Assembly: GCA_015179025.1 (NCBI GenBank)
Contig: WHUX01000741.1
Coordinates: 1 to 12,204 of the forward strand
Direction of reading: 5' to 3'
DNA length: 12,204 nucleotides
From: Terfezia claveryi
Taxonomy: Eukaryota > Ascomycota > Pezizomycetes > Pezizales > Pezizaceae
This document shows, one piece after another, positions 1 through 7,426 of the stretch (the stretch's first letter is position 1; each line of letters opens with the position of its first letter). Under the pieces are notes generated by a model. That model did not search any database. It was not told the DNA's origin and saw only the letters and a program-made list of their open reading frames with translations. The position numbers and the translations under genes were made by a program.

Positions 1-1
1 T

Positions 2-124
2 AAGGTCAAGTGGTTAAGGGATGAGGAGACTACCTGGCAACCCGCAGAGGACTTGGAAAATGCACCGGACTTGGTCACCCTATTCCACCAACAGTACTCG
101 AGGAAGCCTCGCCCAGTTGAATAA
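2..124 (+). CDS. C-terminal end of Ty3/gypsy Pol polyprotein (chromodomain)
   Basis: This is a partial frame that enters from the left edge and ends at TAA 122-124, giving about 40 residues. It begins KVKWLRDEETTWQPAEDL and continues with NAPDLVTLFHQQY. The pattern V-K-W...E-x-T-W-x-P...L-x-NAP...F is that of the chromodomain attached to the C-terminus of integrase in chromoviruses, a branch of Ty3/gypsy retrotransposons. In those elements the domain binds chromatin marks and steers integration. No stop interrupts the visible part, so this element may be younger than the gag copies downstream. The start lies outside the window. The family call is strong; completeness of the element cannot be judged. 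Confidence 0.85.
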   Translation, partial: KVKWLRDEETTWQPAEDLENAPDLVTLFHQQYSRKPRPVE

Positions 125-266
125 TGTCAGACCTTTTGCATCCTTATTGTTTTTCAGAGTTGGGTTCTTGTTCTTACCTTTGTTGTTGTTGTTTTCTGTG
201 TTGATTTTGCCAGTTACTATGCTCAGGCCTCCTAGTCACTGGAGCTCTAGCCTAAAGGAGGGATGG
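125..266 (+). other. Retroelement 3' untranslated segment with polypurine tract
   Basis: This short stretch lies between the polyprotein stop and the LTR. It holds T-rich sequence (about 145-205) and ends in a purine-rich run, AAAGGAGGGATGG (254-266), directly before TGTCACAACC. This is where a plus-strand priming polypurine tract belongs in an LTR retrotransposon. An ATG frame at 21-308 crosses it out of phase with the polyprotein and looks accidental. Confidence 0.6.
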
Positions 267-326
267 TGTCACAACCGTGTTTTTAGACTTGATTTAACAT
301 TCAAATAGGCTTGTTCGGGTGTCATT

Positions 327-480
327 GATGGGTTATTGTTATTGTTGCCCTCGGCATCACCTGCGATGTAGGTGATGGGTTATTGTTATTGTTGCTCTCA
401 GCATCACCTGCGATGCAGGTGATGGGTTATTGACATTGTTGCCTTTATCATCACCTGCGATCGCAGGTGATGGGTTATCA
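327..480 (+). repeat. Three 47-48 bp tandem repeats with palindromic cores in the LTR
   Basis: Units start at 327, 374 and 421 with GATGGGTTATTG and contain CATCACCTGCGAT followed by its near reverse complement. A partial fourth unit starts at 469. The third unit carries one extra base, which turns its core into a perfect 24 bp palindrome at 449-472, centred on CGATCG. The repeats lie upstream of the TATA-like box, in the U3 enhancer position. Confidence 0.85.
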
Positions 481-553
481 TTACCTTGCTTGGCTTCCGA
501 GATAAGGTATCTTGGGAAGCTTATTCCTTACGCTGCCCTGACCCGGAATCATG

Positions 554-561
554 TATATATA
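554..561 (+). promoter_or_regulatory. TATA-like box in the LTR
   Basis: TATATATA follows the tandem repeats by about 75 bp and lies roughly 290 bp into the LTR, where a U3 core promoter would be expected. No transcription start can be placed from sequence alone. Confidence 0.45.
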
Positions 562-888
562 GCCCCTATCACTCATACAGTCATTGGATCCCTATTCAAC
601 GTCTTGTATATCCAATACAGGACCTTGCCTCTCCCACCGCTTGTGCACCTCTCTTGTGCACCCCCTTGTCTCATGAACAGCTCTGCAGCACAGCTGCCTC
701 CCTCCAACACATGCGGTAACTGCCTCCGTGTGTCTTGTGTCCCTTGCCCACTGCCTCTCTCGCCCTCGCCCTTGCCCCCGTCCTAGCCTTTTCCCCTAGT
801 CGCACACGTAGCGTTCCTACCTAAGTGTCACTCTAGCCTTGCCCTTGCCCCGGCGTACCCCTTGGTTGCCTTGTCCCCAGAGCCATCG

Positions 889-2648
889 TTATAATAGGAG
901 TGTCCAGGGTTCCAATACTATAGATATTTCTTGTCCCTAATTAATTGTATCTTTATCTTCTGATCTAATTTTTTTGTGATGGTGTCCCAATCTGAGTCCT
1001 TCTATTTTTCTGTATTGGGTTTGGTGTTGGGATTGCTGCTAGAATTAAATCCTCTTTTTTGTCATTGATTCTGGTCCCTGCATGGACCGTGACTTCGATT
1101 TTCATTTTAAGGGTATTGTCGTCAGGATATATTTAGAGTGGATGGTAGGGCAATATCTTTCTTTGAAGCTTCATATGACTCCACTTAATGCATGAGCTGA
1201 TCATATTACCATTCCTCTTTAATTTAAGTAATTAAAGTAGCTGACAAATATGGCAGTAGGTGATTAAGAAACTTTCTTCTCTTTACTTACTGTGATATTG
1301 ATTGTTTACCATTCTTGTCAATCAATTTGATTTGTATTTCAGTAAGCTAGTTGGCGAACTGTCTAATTCCCATGTGACGTCCGTCCTTATATGGTGTGGC
1401 TGTCTCCCATCATTTCCACAAAATGTCCTTACTAGTAGAGGGTATCAGAAAATCCCTTAGCACTAGTATGAAACCAAAAAATGTCGCATTCTTTCCATTT
1501 TCTCTTAGGAATTGATTATAAGTAGTGAGCATGCTTCCTTCCATTTTGAATCCAACAATTTCTAAAGCTGAAGCGCCTTCCAAATCTATTCCTTTGATAA
1601 CTAACCAACGTAGCATTGCTGTGGGCCAAGAGTCAAAATATTATGAGTCTTGCTATTTTTTGTCTTCTCCTCTTATTTTTTCTAGTAGATCAATCTTTAT
1701 TCCTTTTAAAGTATTCATTGCTTCATGGTTACCCATTATAACCATTCCTATTATAGATTCCCATTGCTAGTGTTCAACTGCTTTTTCTCATTTGGGTTTT
1801 CTTTTAAAAGTTTGACTTGCAACTGATAATGCCTTATTAGAGTCCGAGCTATCATCTCTACTATTATCAGGGTCTTGTCCTCCTCCTTGCGTTTTCTGCT
1901 TCTGTTGGTCTAGTCCTGTGTCTAGATCAGCATTGTCTTCTGGTAATTCTATATCTTCTAGTGGTTGGTCTTTGTCGTCTGGTTCTTTGGCTGACCTAGT
2001 CCTCCTTTCTGGTGTCTCAGGTGCTCGACCTTTGCCTTTCAATTATCCTTTTAGTGTTCTCAGGAACGCTACTAGAAGTTCTTTACTAGGATTAAAAAAA
2101 TCCTCCGCAGTATGTGTGGATTCTTCTAGATAAGTGCCACTCATCATAAATACCATTATTTCTTCCCAGTTATTTATTACCCAATTCAGTTTCCTTAAAA
2201 GTAGAATGACAGGTTTTTTTAATTCCTTACTTGAAAATGCGTTCATTTCTAAGTCCTTTTCTTTGAATGGGAAAGGTGTTAGCCATAAATAGTGTTTTAC
2301 TATGGCTCCCATTAAGAGTCAAGTATCTTTAGGATGATACTGTTGAGTATGTCCCATTGAGTGAGTATATTTCAAAATCTCCTCAATCGTTGGAAATGGT
2401 CTGTCCCAAAATTCTTTTGGTGTGAGAGGCAAAGCCATACTAAAATATAGTTTGGTTCCTGCTCCACCTGGTTATCTTATTTCTATATCTATTGGCAGAT
2501 TTATTTCCCCTTCTGTATTAGGAACTACAAATATGGTCTTTCTGGGAGTTTCTTCTACTAATTTCTTAATATCTTTGGGTAACATAGTTAACCGTCTCGA
2601 CCTCTTAGTCTTCTTACTAAGTTCAGATGCCATTATGTCTGATTTCAT
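889..2648 (-). pseudogene. Degraded gag of an LTR retrotransposon (copy 1)
   Basis: One reverse-strand frame can be followed from ATG 2648-2646 (or ATG 2633-2631, five codons on) to about 889 without a frameshift, but with many nonsense codons, for example TAA 2474-2472, TGA 2321-2319, TAA 2045-2043 and TGA 1790-1788. The product has a basic N-terminus (MASELSKKTKRSRR), a charged linker rich in D, E, Q and K (about 2040-1800), and a Gag core holding the block RWLVIKGIDLEGASALEIVG. It ends in a zinc knuckle whose first two cysteines are replaced by tyrosine (codons at 926-924 and 917-915), while the following W-N-P-G-H is kept. Gag forms the particle that packages element RNA. An in-frame TAA lies upstream of the chosen start. 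The frame is cut off where the first LTR begins. No protease or polymerase of this element is visible. Confidence 0.75.
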
Positions 2649-3060
2649 TATCTGTCCACAACCAAATGCAGCTGATTATTCAATACGATCGTCGAGTTAC
2701 TTTTCTTCTTTGGCACCTTACTGTACTAATAGTGTGGTAGCTGATGATCCTTATGATCTCCATTCGACTGATAGTTCTGTGGGCTTGGTGGCTCATACGG
2801 CTGGTAAGGCTAGATGTCAGGATCCTGATGTTTCTTATAGTCCTTGTTTTTCTTCGTCTACTGGTCTAGAATCTAGTTCTAGTTCTTCCAGCAAGAGTGT
2901 CATGTTTTCTGATTGGTATATTAAGGTATACGTTGGGGGTGCAGAGGTATTAGTAGAGATGTCTAGGTCTAAGGAAGGTTCTGATAGATATAGTTTTTTT
3001 CTAGAGGAAATGGCTTCAGTGGAGGCAGCTAGATTTGAGCCTTGGGATTGTGATGCTTAG
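2635..3060 (+). CDS. Unrecognised Ser/Asp-rich ORF, antisense to the element leader
   Basis: A stop-free frame of 141 codons runs from ATG 2635-2637 to TAG 3058-3060; it also stays open back to 2422, but there it is antisense to gag. Residues 1-45 are mixed (MSDFIICPQPNAADY...). The middle has a serine run (SSSTGLESSSSSSSKS), and the end is acidic and aromatic (DWYIKVYVGGAEVLVEMSRS). Codon choice is regular (GAT, TCT, GCT), and the absence of stops contrasts with the decayed gag beside it. It sits in the leader between LTR and gag on the opposite strand. I do not recognise a family. It could be an antisense ORF of the element, a captured host fragment, or chance. Confidence 0.3.
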   Translation: MSDFIICPQPNAADYSIRSSSYFSSLAPYCTNSVVADDPYDLHSTDSSVGLVAHTAGKARCQDPDVSYSPCFSSSTGLESSSSSSSKSVMFSDWYIKVYVGGAEVLVEMSRSKEGSDRYSFFLEEMASVEAARFEPWDCDA

Positions 3061-3521
3061 TTGTTTAGACCAATTATTCCTGGGACCTAGGGGGCCGGTT
3101 TTTCAATTGTGTACTGGATTTACAGGTACAAATATAATGGTGGTTGCCAGGAGTACAAGATGAGTTGTCGATCTTATTGGGAAAAGTGTTGTGAATGAGG
3201 GTGGGATTGTTTAATATAGGATACCACTGCCCATTAGAGCTCTGCTTAGCTTGCTTCTAAGTCTTTTGTTGATGTACTGCAGTTGAAAGTCTGATGTCTC
3301 ATTGTTGGATTTTGTTGGCTAGCTTGTTAAATAACGATATTGATTTTATATGTCCACTTGTGTGTGTCGAATTGAATACAGTTGCGTGACTGTAATAAAA
3401 GTATCCAAAGGTTGATCTGGCCTTAGATTTAAAGTAAAGATTAGGTAAGTGAGTTAAAAAAAATGTAATAAATGGTACTAGACAGTATTCATTTGGTACC
3501 ATTTATACAATCTATATCCAT
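2649..3521 (-). other. Retroelement 5' leader between LTR and gag
   Basis: Read on the reverse strand, this is the long leader between the end of the LTR and the gag start. TGGATATAG begins one base after the proposed LTR end (reverse strand, 3520 downward) and is a possible primer-binding site, but I cannot match it confidently to a tRNA 3' end. Apart from the opposite-strand ORF at 2635-3060, I see no coding sequence; 3061-3521 appears to hold no gene. Confidence 0.4.
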
Positions 3522-3758
3522 TGGTACGGACGTTTGTGTATTTCGGTTCTGCTAAGGTGAAACCTCAGAAGGTTTAGGAGATTACTATGTGGGATATTCC
3601 TGGAGGGAACAGTAATTAACTGGTGTAATCTATCTTTATATCATTTATGCTATCTAAGCAATATGATCTTGATCTAATCGGAATATAGGCTTGCTTGCTC
3701 TGTGTGATTGCTTGTTGCTTCTTGTCTCTTTGTGGATTCCAGAGGGAATCCAGTGGCC

Positions 3759-3766
3759 TATTTATA
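3759..3766 (-). promoter_or_regulatory. TATA box of the second LTR
   Basis: TATAAATA on the reverse strand is about 300 bp into the LTR and points towards the leader and gag copy 1. The context GAGTATAAATAGG is close to the eukaryotic TATA consensus. Confidence 0.5.
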
Positions 3767-3844
3767 CTCCTCTGAGATGTGATAACTAAGGAAATAAATA
3801 CAATAAAGGGTGGCATACCAAAAGGTGGTGCGCAATATAAAAGA

Positions 3845-3951
3845 GGTCATGTGGCCATAGTAATAAGTCACACGCCATAAATAATGGTCATGTGGCCATA
3901 GTAATGAGTTACAAGCCTTTAAACATAGGTCACGCGGCCATAATGAGGGTG
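3845..3951. repeat. 41-42 bp tandem repeats in the second LTR
   Basis: Units start at 3845, 3886 and 3928 with GGTCATGTGGCCATAGTAAT, GGTCATGTGGCCATAGTAAT and the diverged GGTCACGCGGCCATAATG. They lie upstream of the TATA box in the element's reading direction, the same architecture as the repeats in the first LTR, and may act as U3 enhancer copies. Confidence 0.7.
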
Positions 3952-4146
3952 TCCTCATAGGGCTAGTGCCACGGAACTTCCCATAGCAAATTCCGCGTGC
4001 TATGGACGCTTATAAAGCAATAGGAGGTGTTAGAAGGCTAGTCCTTCAACTGAGAGGCTTAGTTACATAACATGGTAGTAATATAGGAAATACAAAAGTA
4101 TATAATTAATTATATAAGCAATGAAACAACGTTCTCCATTACATGG

Positions 4147-4993
4147 GTCAGCCAAAGAACCAGATGATAAAGACCAACTACCAGAAGATATAGAATTACT
4201 AGAAGACAATGATGATCTAGACACAGGACTAGACCAACGGCAGCAGAAAACGCAAGGAGGAGGATGAGACCCCAATGATAGCAGAGATAATAGCTTGGAC
4301 TCTGATAAGGCATCGTCAGTTGCAAGTCAAACTTTTAAAAGAAAACCCAAATGAGGAAAATCAGTTGTACAACAACAATGTGAATCTAAAACAGGAATGG
4401 TTACAATGGGTAACCATAAAGCAACGAATGGTTTTAAAGTAATAAAGATTGATCTACCAGAAAAACTAAGAGGATAAGACAAAAGATGGCAAGACTCACA
4501 ATATTTTGACTCTTGGGCCACAGCAATGCAACGTTGGTTTATTATCAAAGGAATAGATTTGGAAGATGCTTCAGCTTTGGAAATTGTGGGATTCAGAATG
4601 GAATGGAGTATGCTTACTACTTATAATCTATTCCTAAGAGAAAAAGGAAAGAATGCAACATACTTTAAATTCATACTAGTGCTAAAGGATTTTCTGATAC
4701 CCTCCACTAGTAAAAACATTTTGTGGAAATGATAGGAGACAGCTATACCATACAAGGATGGATATCACATGGGAATTAAATAGTTTGCTAACTGGCTTAC
4801 TGAAATGCAAATCAAATTAATTGACAAGGATGGCAAATAGTCAATATCGCAGGAATTAAAAAGAAGAAAGTTTCTTAATTACCTGCCGCCATATATGTTA
4901 GCTATATTAATTCCTTTAATCAAAGAAGAATAGTCATATGATTAGCTTATGTATCAAATGGAGTCATATGAAGCTTCAAAGAAAGATATTGCC
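4147..4993 (+). pseudogene. Degraded gag fragment (copy 2, inverted relative to copy 1)
   Basis: The frame starts at homology with copy 1 (SAKEPDDKDQ) and ends at SYEASKKDIA. It covers the acidic linker and the Gag core (RWFIIKGIDLEDASALEIVG, then a K-D-G-x-H-M-G-I-K segment). Nine in-frame stops interrupt it, including TGA 4265-4267. Only two stops, after KRKPK and after DILWK/NILWK, are shared with copy 1; the rest are private to one copy, mostly as C/T or G/A differences. The N-terminal third, zinc knuckle, LTRs and pol are missing. Both ends are abrupt: copy 1 and copy 2 diverge left of 4147 and right of about 4993. Confidence 0.75.
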
Positions 4994-5058
4994 CCACCAC
5001 CCACACTTAGTGTACACACCGAGGTGAATTTTCCCCACGCCGCCTCGCCTAGACTTGT

Positions 5059-5103
5059 GCCGACAGCCGAGTTTTACCCAAGCCTTCAACTCGGCAAGTC
5101 GGC
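5059..5103. other. Strong hairpin (14 paired bases, 14-base loop)
   Basis: GCCGAC-A-GCCGAGTT on the left pairs with AACTCGGC-AA-GTCGGC on the right, giving 6 + 8 base pairs with a small internal bulge. It lies in a locally GC-richer segment (about 5010-5170) just beyond the truncated gag copy, followed by TATATATTG. It may be the end of an unrecognised mobile element or a structured RNA; nothing else supports either reading. Confidence 0.5.
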
Positions 5104-5169
5104 TATATATTGCTCTAAATTACTCGGGCTAGCACTGAGTAGCCATCGACTACTTACCAAGCCTTAGTG

Positions 5170-5689
5170 TCATCTACTGATGCATATTGCACAACTGGAG
5201 AACCAGTTTCTCATATAATTCAGTTCAAATTTAACTGAACAAACCACCAATTGCTTGGATTAATACAATTCATTTTATGAGAATCAGAGTGTACAGAAAT
5301 TAATGAGGTATCAATGAATGTAATTCATATCAGCATGCAAAGCAGGGTAAGATTATACAAGAGACCAATGGGGGAATGGACAGAAGGTTAGCCACTAGTA
5401 GAATACAGTTGAGAAATGGCAGTAAGGATTGAGCGGGAAGGAAAAGTTGAAGTCCATAACAGGAGGAGGAATCCATGACAGGTGGAGCAATCCGTGACAG
5501 GAGGATGGATTCGTAGTTATGGAATCATCGCTATTTGTCACTGTCCCATTGTTATCACGGAATTGCCTTAAGTTGTTACAGAATTAACTTAAATTGTCAT
5601 GGAATTGTTCATTCTGGGAAATTACATTTCACTTAGATTATGACCTCGCTTAACATTCTATTTCCTTCTATCACAACTTAATATAACAT
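5170..5689. other. Intergenic stretch without recognisable gene
   Basis: I see no coding sequence here. It contains a short inverted repeat, TTCAGTT/AACTGAA (about 5219-5240), and a cluster of TCCRTGACA-like motifs. Forward copies at about 5475 and 5490 (CCATGACAGG, CCGTGACAGG) are followed by inverted copies (TTATCACGGAATT, TTGTTACAGAATT, TTGTCATGGAATT) at about 5552-5608. Confidence 0.4.
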
Positions 5690-5711
5690 AAAAAAAAAAA
5701 AAAAAAAAAAA
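5690..5711 (+). repeat. Run of 22 adenines
   Basis: An uninterrupted A run follows AATATAACAT. It could be a simple microsatellite or the tail of a retroposed sequence occupying part of 5000-5689. I found no flanking duplication or polymerase III boxes to support retroposition. Confidence 0.6.
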
Positions 5712-5768
5712 TGGAGCTGATCACAAGATATCTATCCCCCAAATACATAATATAACCCAAAAAAATAA

Positions 5769-6167
5769 CCCTATAGAAAATATCAAATCCCCTACTCCTG
5801 GCCTCTTCCTTCCATTCCCTATACATCGTCAGAACGTAATGACAATATAGGCGATGCCAGCAGTATAGGTTATGCTAGAGGTACAAGTAGTGTCGGCGAA
5901 GCAGTTGGTATTGCCGGCAAAGGAGGTGTTGCAGGAGATCACAGGGTACCAACTAATGCCGGTGAAGGAGAAGTTGCAGGAGATGGTGGGGCACTAACTG
6001 ATGCTGGTAATCTAGTCGACAGTGAAACTGATGGTGATATTGAAGACCATGATTCTGATGATGATAATGATGAGAGTGATGATGGTAACGATGGTGATGA
6101 TGAGGAGGATGATAAGGAGGATAATGAAGAGGATGATGAGGGCGATGGTAGTACTGGTAGTGCTTGA
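5769..6167 (+). CDS. Acidic-tailed repeat protein (exon without visible start)
   Basis: A stop-free frame of 132 codons runs from just after TAA 5766-5768 to TGA 6165-6167. It has no ATG, so it is probably a 3' exon; a pyrimidine-rich stretch ending in CAG at 5830-5832 is a possible acceptor. From 5913 there are two in-frame 15-residue repeats (AGKGGVAGDHRVPTN, then AGEGEVAGDGGALTD) and a partial third. The last 45 residues are almost entirely Asp, Glu, Asn and Gly (DSDDDNDESDDGNDGDDEED and onward), ending GSTGSA. Such tails occur in histone chaperones, HMGB and nucleolar proteins, but no folded domain is visible, so no function is assigned. It converges with the histone-like gene, 75 bp apart. 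A Ser-rich frame on the other strand is its shadow. Confidence 0.45.
   Translation, partial: PYRKYQIPYSWPLPSIPYTSSERNDNIGDASSIGYARGTSSVGEAVGIAGKGGVAGDHRVPTNAGEGEVAGDGGALTDAGNLVDSETDGDIEDHDSDDDNDESDDGNDGDDEEDDKEDNEEDDEGDGSTGSA
5913..6017 (+). repeat. In-frame 45 bp tandem repeats
   Basis: Units at 5913-5957 and 5958-6002 are 45 bp each, followed by a partial unit from 6003. Their length is a multiple of three, and changes between units keep the frame open, supporting translation of the + strand acidic ORF. Confidence 0.65.
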
Positions 6168-6241
6168 GGTGTGAGGTGGTAGGTCACATTACCTCCAGAT
6201 AGCCGATTGGCTTCCACCTGATGCTACAACACCACATCTCT

Positions 6242-6789
6242 TCATAAAATTGTTTGGCGCAGTAGGTTTCGGTCTCTGCTCTGTATTACATATAGGTTGA
6301 TTGCTATTTCATACACTTGGTTAGTCTCACCCTGACCTTCTCATAATCTATATTTTATTACTTGTCAAAAATTCATGAAGGTATATCTCTGTAGCCTCTT
6401 GGAGGGCATTTGTTGATATAATTCCAATTCTCTCCACATTTGTCTGCCCACGGAGTATTGTAGGATAACTGTTGTATACAGTGTTAATATCCTGTATGAT
6501 CTCTCGACATAACTGTTAGAACACAGTCTTTGGAATGATTAATTGACTGCTGGCCTGTTGTCTCTGAATTTGTCTAATAATTGCCACTGATAGCAAACTT
6601 AGCATTCCAAGTTCAAATTGAACTAGGGGGAGTTCTTATGCCGATCTACCCTTCTCTTTTATGGAACTACCCTTTTCTTTTTAGGGAGTACCCTTTTCTT
6701 TTAGGTAGTACCCCTTTCTTTTTTAGGACCACTATAGGTACTCTCGTAGGGGGTACTATCGTCTGAACATTCCTAGCTTGTTGTTTCAT
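6242..6789 (-). pseudogene. Divergent histone H3 / CENP-A-like gene, interrupted by stops
   Basis: With introns at 6587-6623, 6444-6479 and 6316-6361 removed, ATG 6789 to TGA 6244-6242 gives 142 codons; histone H3 is about 136 residues and CENP-A about 140. The tail (1-55) has four basic heptads (KKKGVLP, KRKGYSL, KRKG-, KREG-). The alpha-N/alpha-1 region, RQIQRQQASSQLIIPKTVF, aligns without gaps to the H3 REIRRYQ...LLIRKLPF segment, followed by QLCREIIQDI. Alpha-2 reads ALQEATEIYL against H3 ALQEASEAYL. Alpha-3 keeps I...I..RD..LLR. Loop 1 is two residues longer than in H3, as in centromeric H3. H3 packs DNA in nucleosomes; CENP-A marks centromeres. Three internal stops occur: TAG 6669-6667 and 6648-6646 in the tail, and TAA 6518-6516 where H3 has Gln. 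It is therefore probably a pseudogene, unless the tail is spliced differently. H3-fold homology is strong; CENP-A identity and introns are inferred. Confidence 0.6.
6645..6728 (-). repeat. 21 bp tandem repeats encoding the basic tail
   Basis: Four units of 21 bp (each about AAAAGAAAAGGGTA plus 7 bases on the reverse strand) encode the K-(K/R)-(K/E)-G heptads of the histone-like tail. Unit length is exactly seven codons in all four, so the frame is kept. Two units contain TAG where the second unit has TAC. Confidence 0.65.
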
Positions 6790-7000
6790 TCCAGCTATTA
6801 TATCTATATATTCGGGGGTACAAAAGAGTAAGTGTCATATCCATACTGACATAAGGTTGCAAATCGAAGGATCTGAGATTTAGGACAGTAAGTTTGCTTG
6901 TATATGTATGTTCTTGAGGGCACAAAGTGGATGAAAAATAGACTGATCTCAAGCAATGAGCTCTATAACAAAGTATAATTTATTGTTTATCTGCTGTTAG

Positions 7001-7010
7001 CTTATTTATA
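7001..7010 (-). promoter_or_regulatory. Possible TATA element upstream of the histone-like gene
   Basis: TATAAATAAG on the reverse strand lies about 215 bp upstream of ATG 6789. The surrounding DNA is very AT-rich, so a chance match is quite possible. Confidence 0.2.
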
Positions 7011-7147
7011 ATAAAGACAGCAACCAAAAAATGTTACCTTAGTGTTATACCACATTAGCCTGTTTATATCAAAAGAAACACACAAGGAAAATACCCTATA
7101 GAGATACACATAATTCTAAAACAAATACCCCCTATCCTGCTCAGTTG

Positions 7148-7290
7148 ACATCAAAAAAATACAGAAAGAAAATATCTCTTACATATACCATAGACATCCA
7201 AAAACAACACAAAAATGAAATACCTCTTACTTCAGGCTGTAGTCATCCAACAAACATACAAACAAAGACGCAATAAAATACACAATCAAA
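7148..7290. repeat. Degenerate A-rich 46-49 bp minisatellite
   Basis: Units begin ACATCAAAAAAATACAGAAA (7148), ACATCCAAAAACAACAC (7194) and TCATCCAACAAACATAC (7243). A more diverged relative precedes them (about 7068-7147). The array lies between the histone-like and HMG-like genes, upstream of the former. No gene is visible in 6800-7350. Confidence 0.45.
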
Positions 7291-7354
7291 TACAAAAGTA
7301 GTAGATACAATTAAACCTCAGAAAATTGATAACAAATGACTATTCACGGCATCC

Positions 7355-7426
7355 GTAACAAGTTCTCCATCTATAACATGTTTTCTATCAGTGACAAGTT
7401 TTCCATCCATGATATGTTTTCTATCT
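7355..7426. repeat. 36 bp tandem repeat, two units
   Basis: The units at 7355-7390 and 7391-7426 read GTAACAAGTTCTCCATC... and GTGACAAGTTTTCCATC..., each followed by ATGTTTTCTATC. Each unit contains two TCCATGAYA-like half-sites, related to motifs at 5475-5608, 9096-9130, 9251-9322 and 11183-11262. Confidence 0.6.

Larger units (their letters stand above)
267..885 (+). mobile_element. 3' LTR of the Ty3/gypsy element (right end approximate)
   Basis: The LTR opens with TGTCACAACC right after the polypurine tract, a start that resembles many fungal Ty3/gypsy LTRs. Inside are tandem 47-48 bp repeats (327-480), a TATA-like TATATATA (554-561), and a pyrimidine-rich, C-rich right half (about 615-880). 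The right border is inferred: the neighbouring reverse-strand gag reads through to about 889, so the LTR must end near 879-885, where CA dinucleotides occur at 878-879 and 884-885. The 5' LTR and left flank are outside the window, so the target-site duplication cannot be checked. Confidence 0.6.
3522..4067 (-). mobile_element. 5' LTR of the second LTR retrotransposon
   Basis: On the reverse strand this segment starts TGTAACTAAGCC (4067 downward) and can end in GTACCA (down to 3522), giving TG...CA termini with loosely inverted ends. It has a clear TATA element, TATAAATA (3766-3759), preceded by tandem repeats (3845-3951). A 7 bp inverted repeat, GGATTCC/GGAATCC, lies at 3734-3751 just downstream of the TATA box. 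The segment is followed in the same direction by a leader and gag, the order expected for a 5' LTR. The left border is the uncertain one, and no second LTR of this element is in the window to confirm it. Confidence 0.5.

Noticed and set aside
21..308. 95-codon ATG frame on the + strand
   Set aside because: It overlaps the chromodomain out of phase and continues into the LTR; its hydrophobic middle comes from the T-rich tract.
327..480. CRISPR-like repeats
   Set aside because: The units are contiguous tandem copies with no unique spacers, in a eukaryotic LTR.
430..786. 118-codon and 77-codon + frames inside the LTR
   Set aside because: They lie within the LTR, differ in frame from each other, and reflect its C/T-rich composition rather than protein-like sequence.
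1525..1770. + strand frames opposite gag copy 1, and - strand frames opposite gag copy 2 (4063-4548)
   Set aside because: They mirror the gag coding sequence and are seen in both copies only because gag is conserved.
5939..6217. Ser-rich 92-codon frame on the - strand
   Set aside because: It is the antisense of the GAT/GAG-rich acidic ORF; serine runs are the expected shadow.
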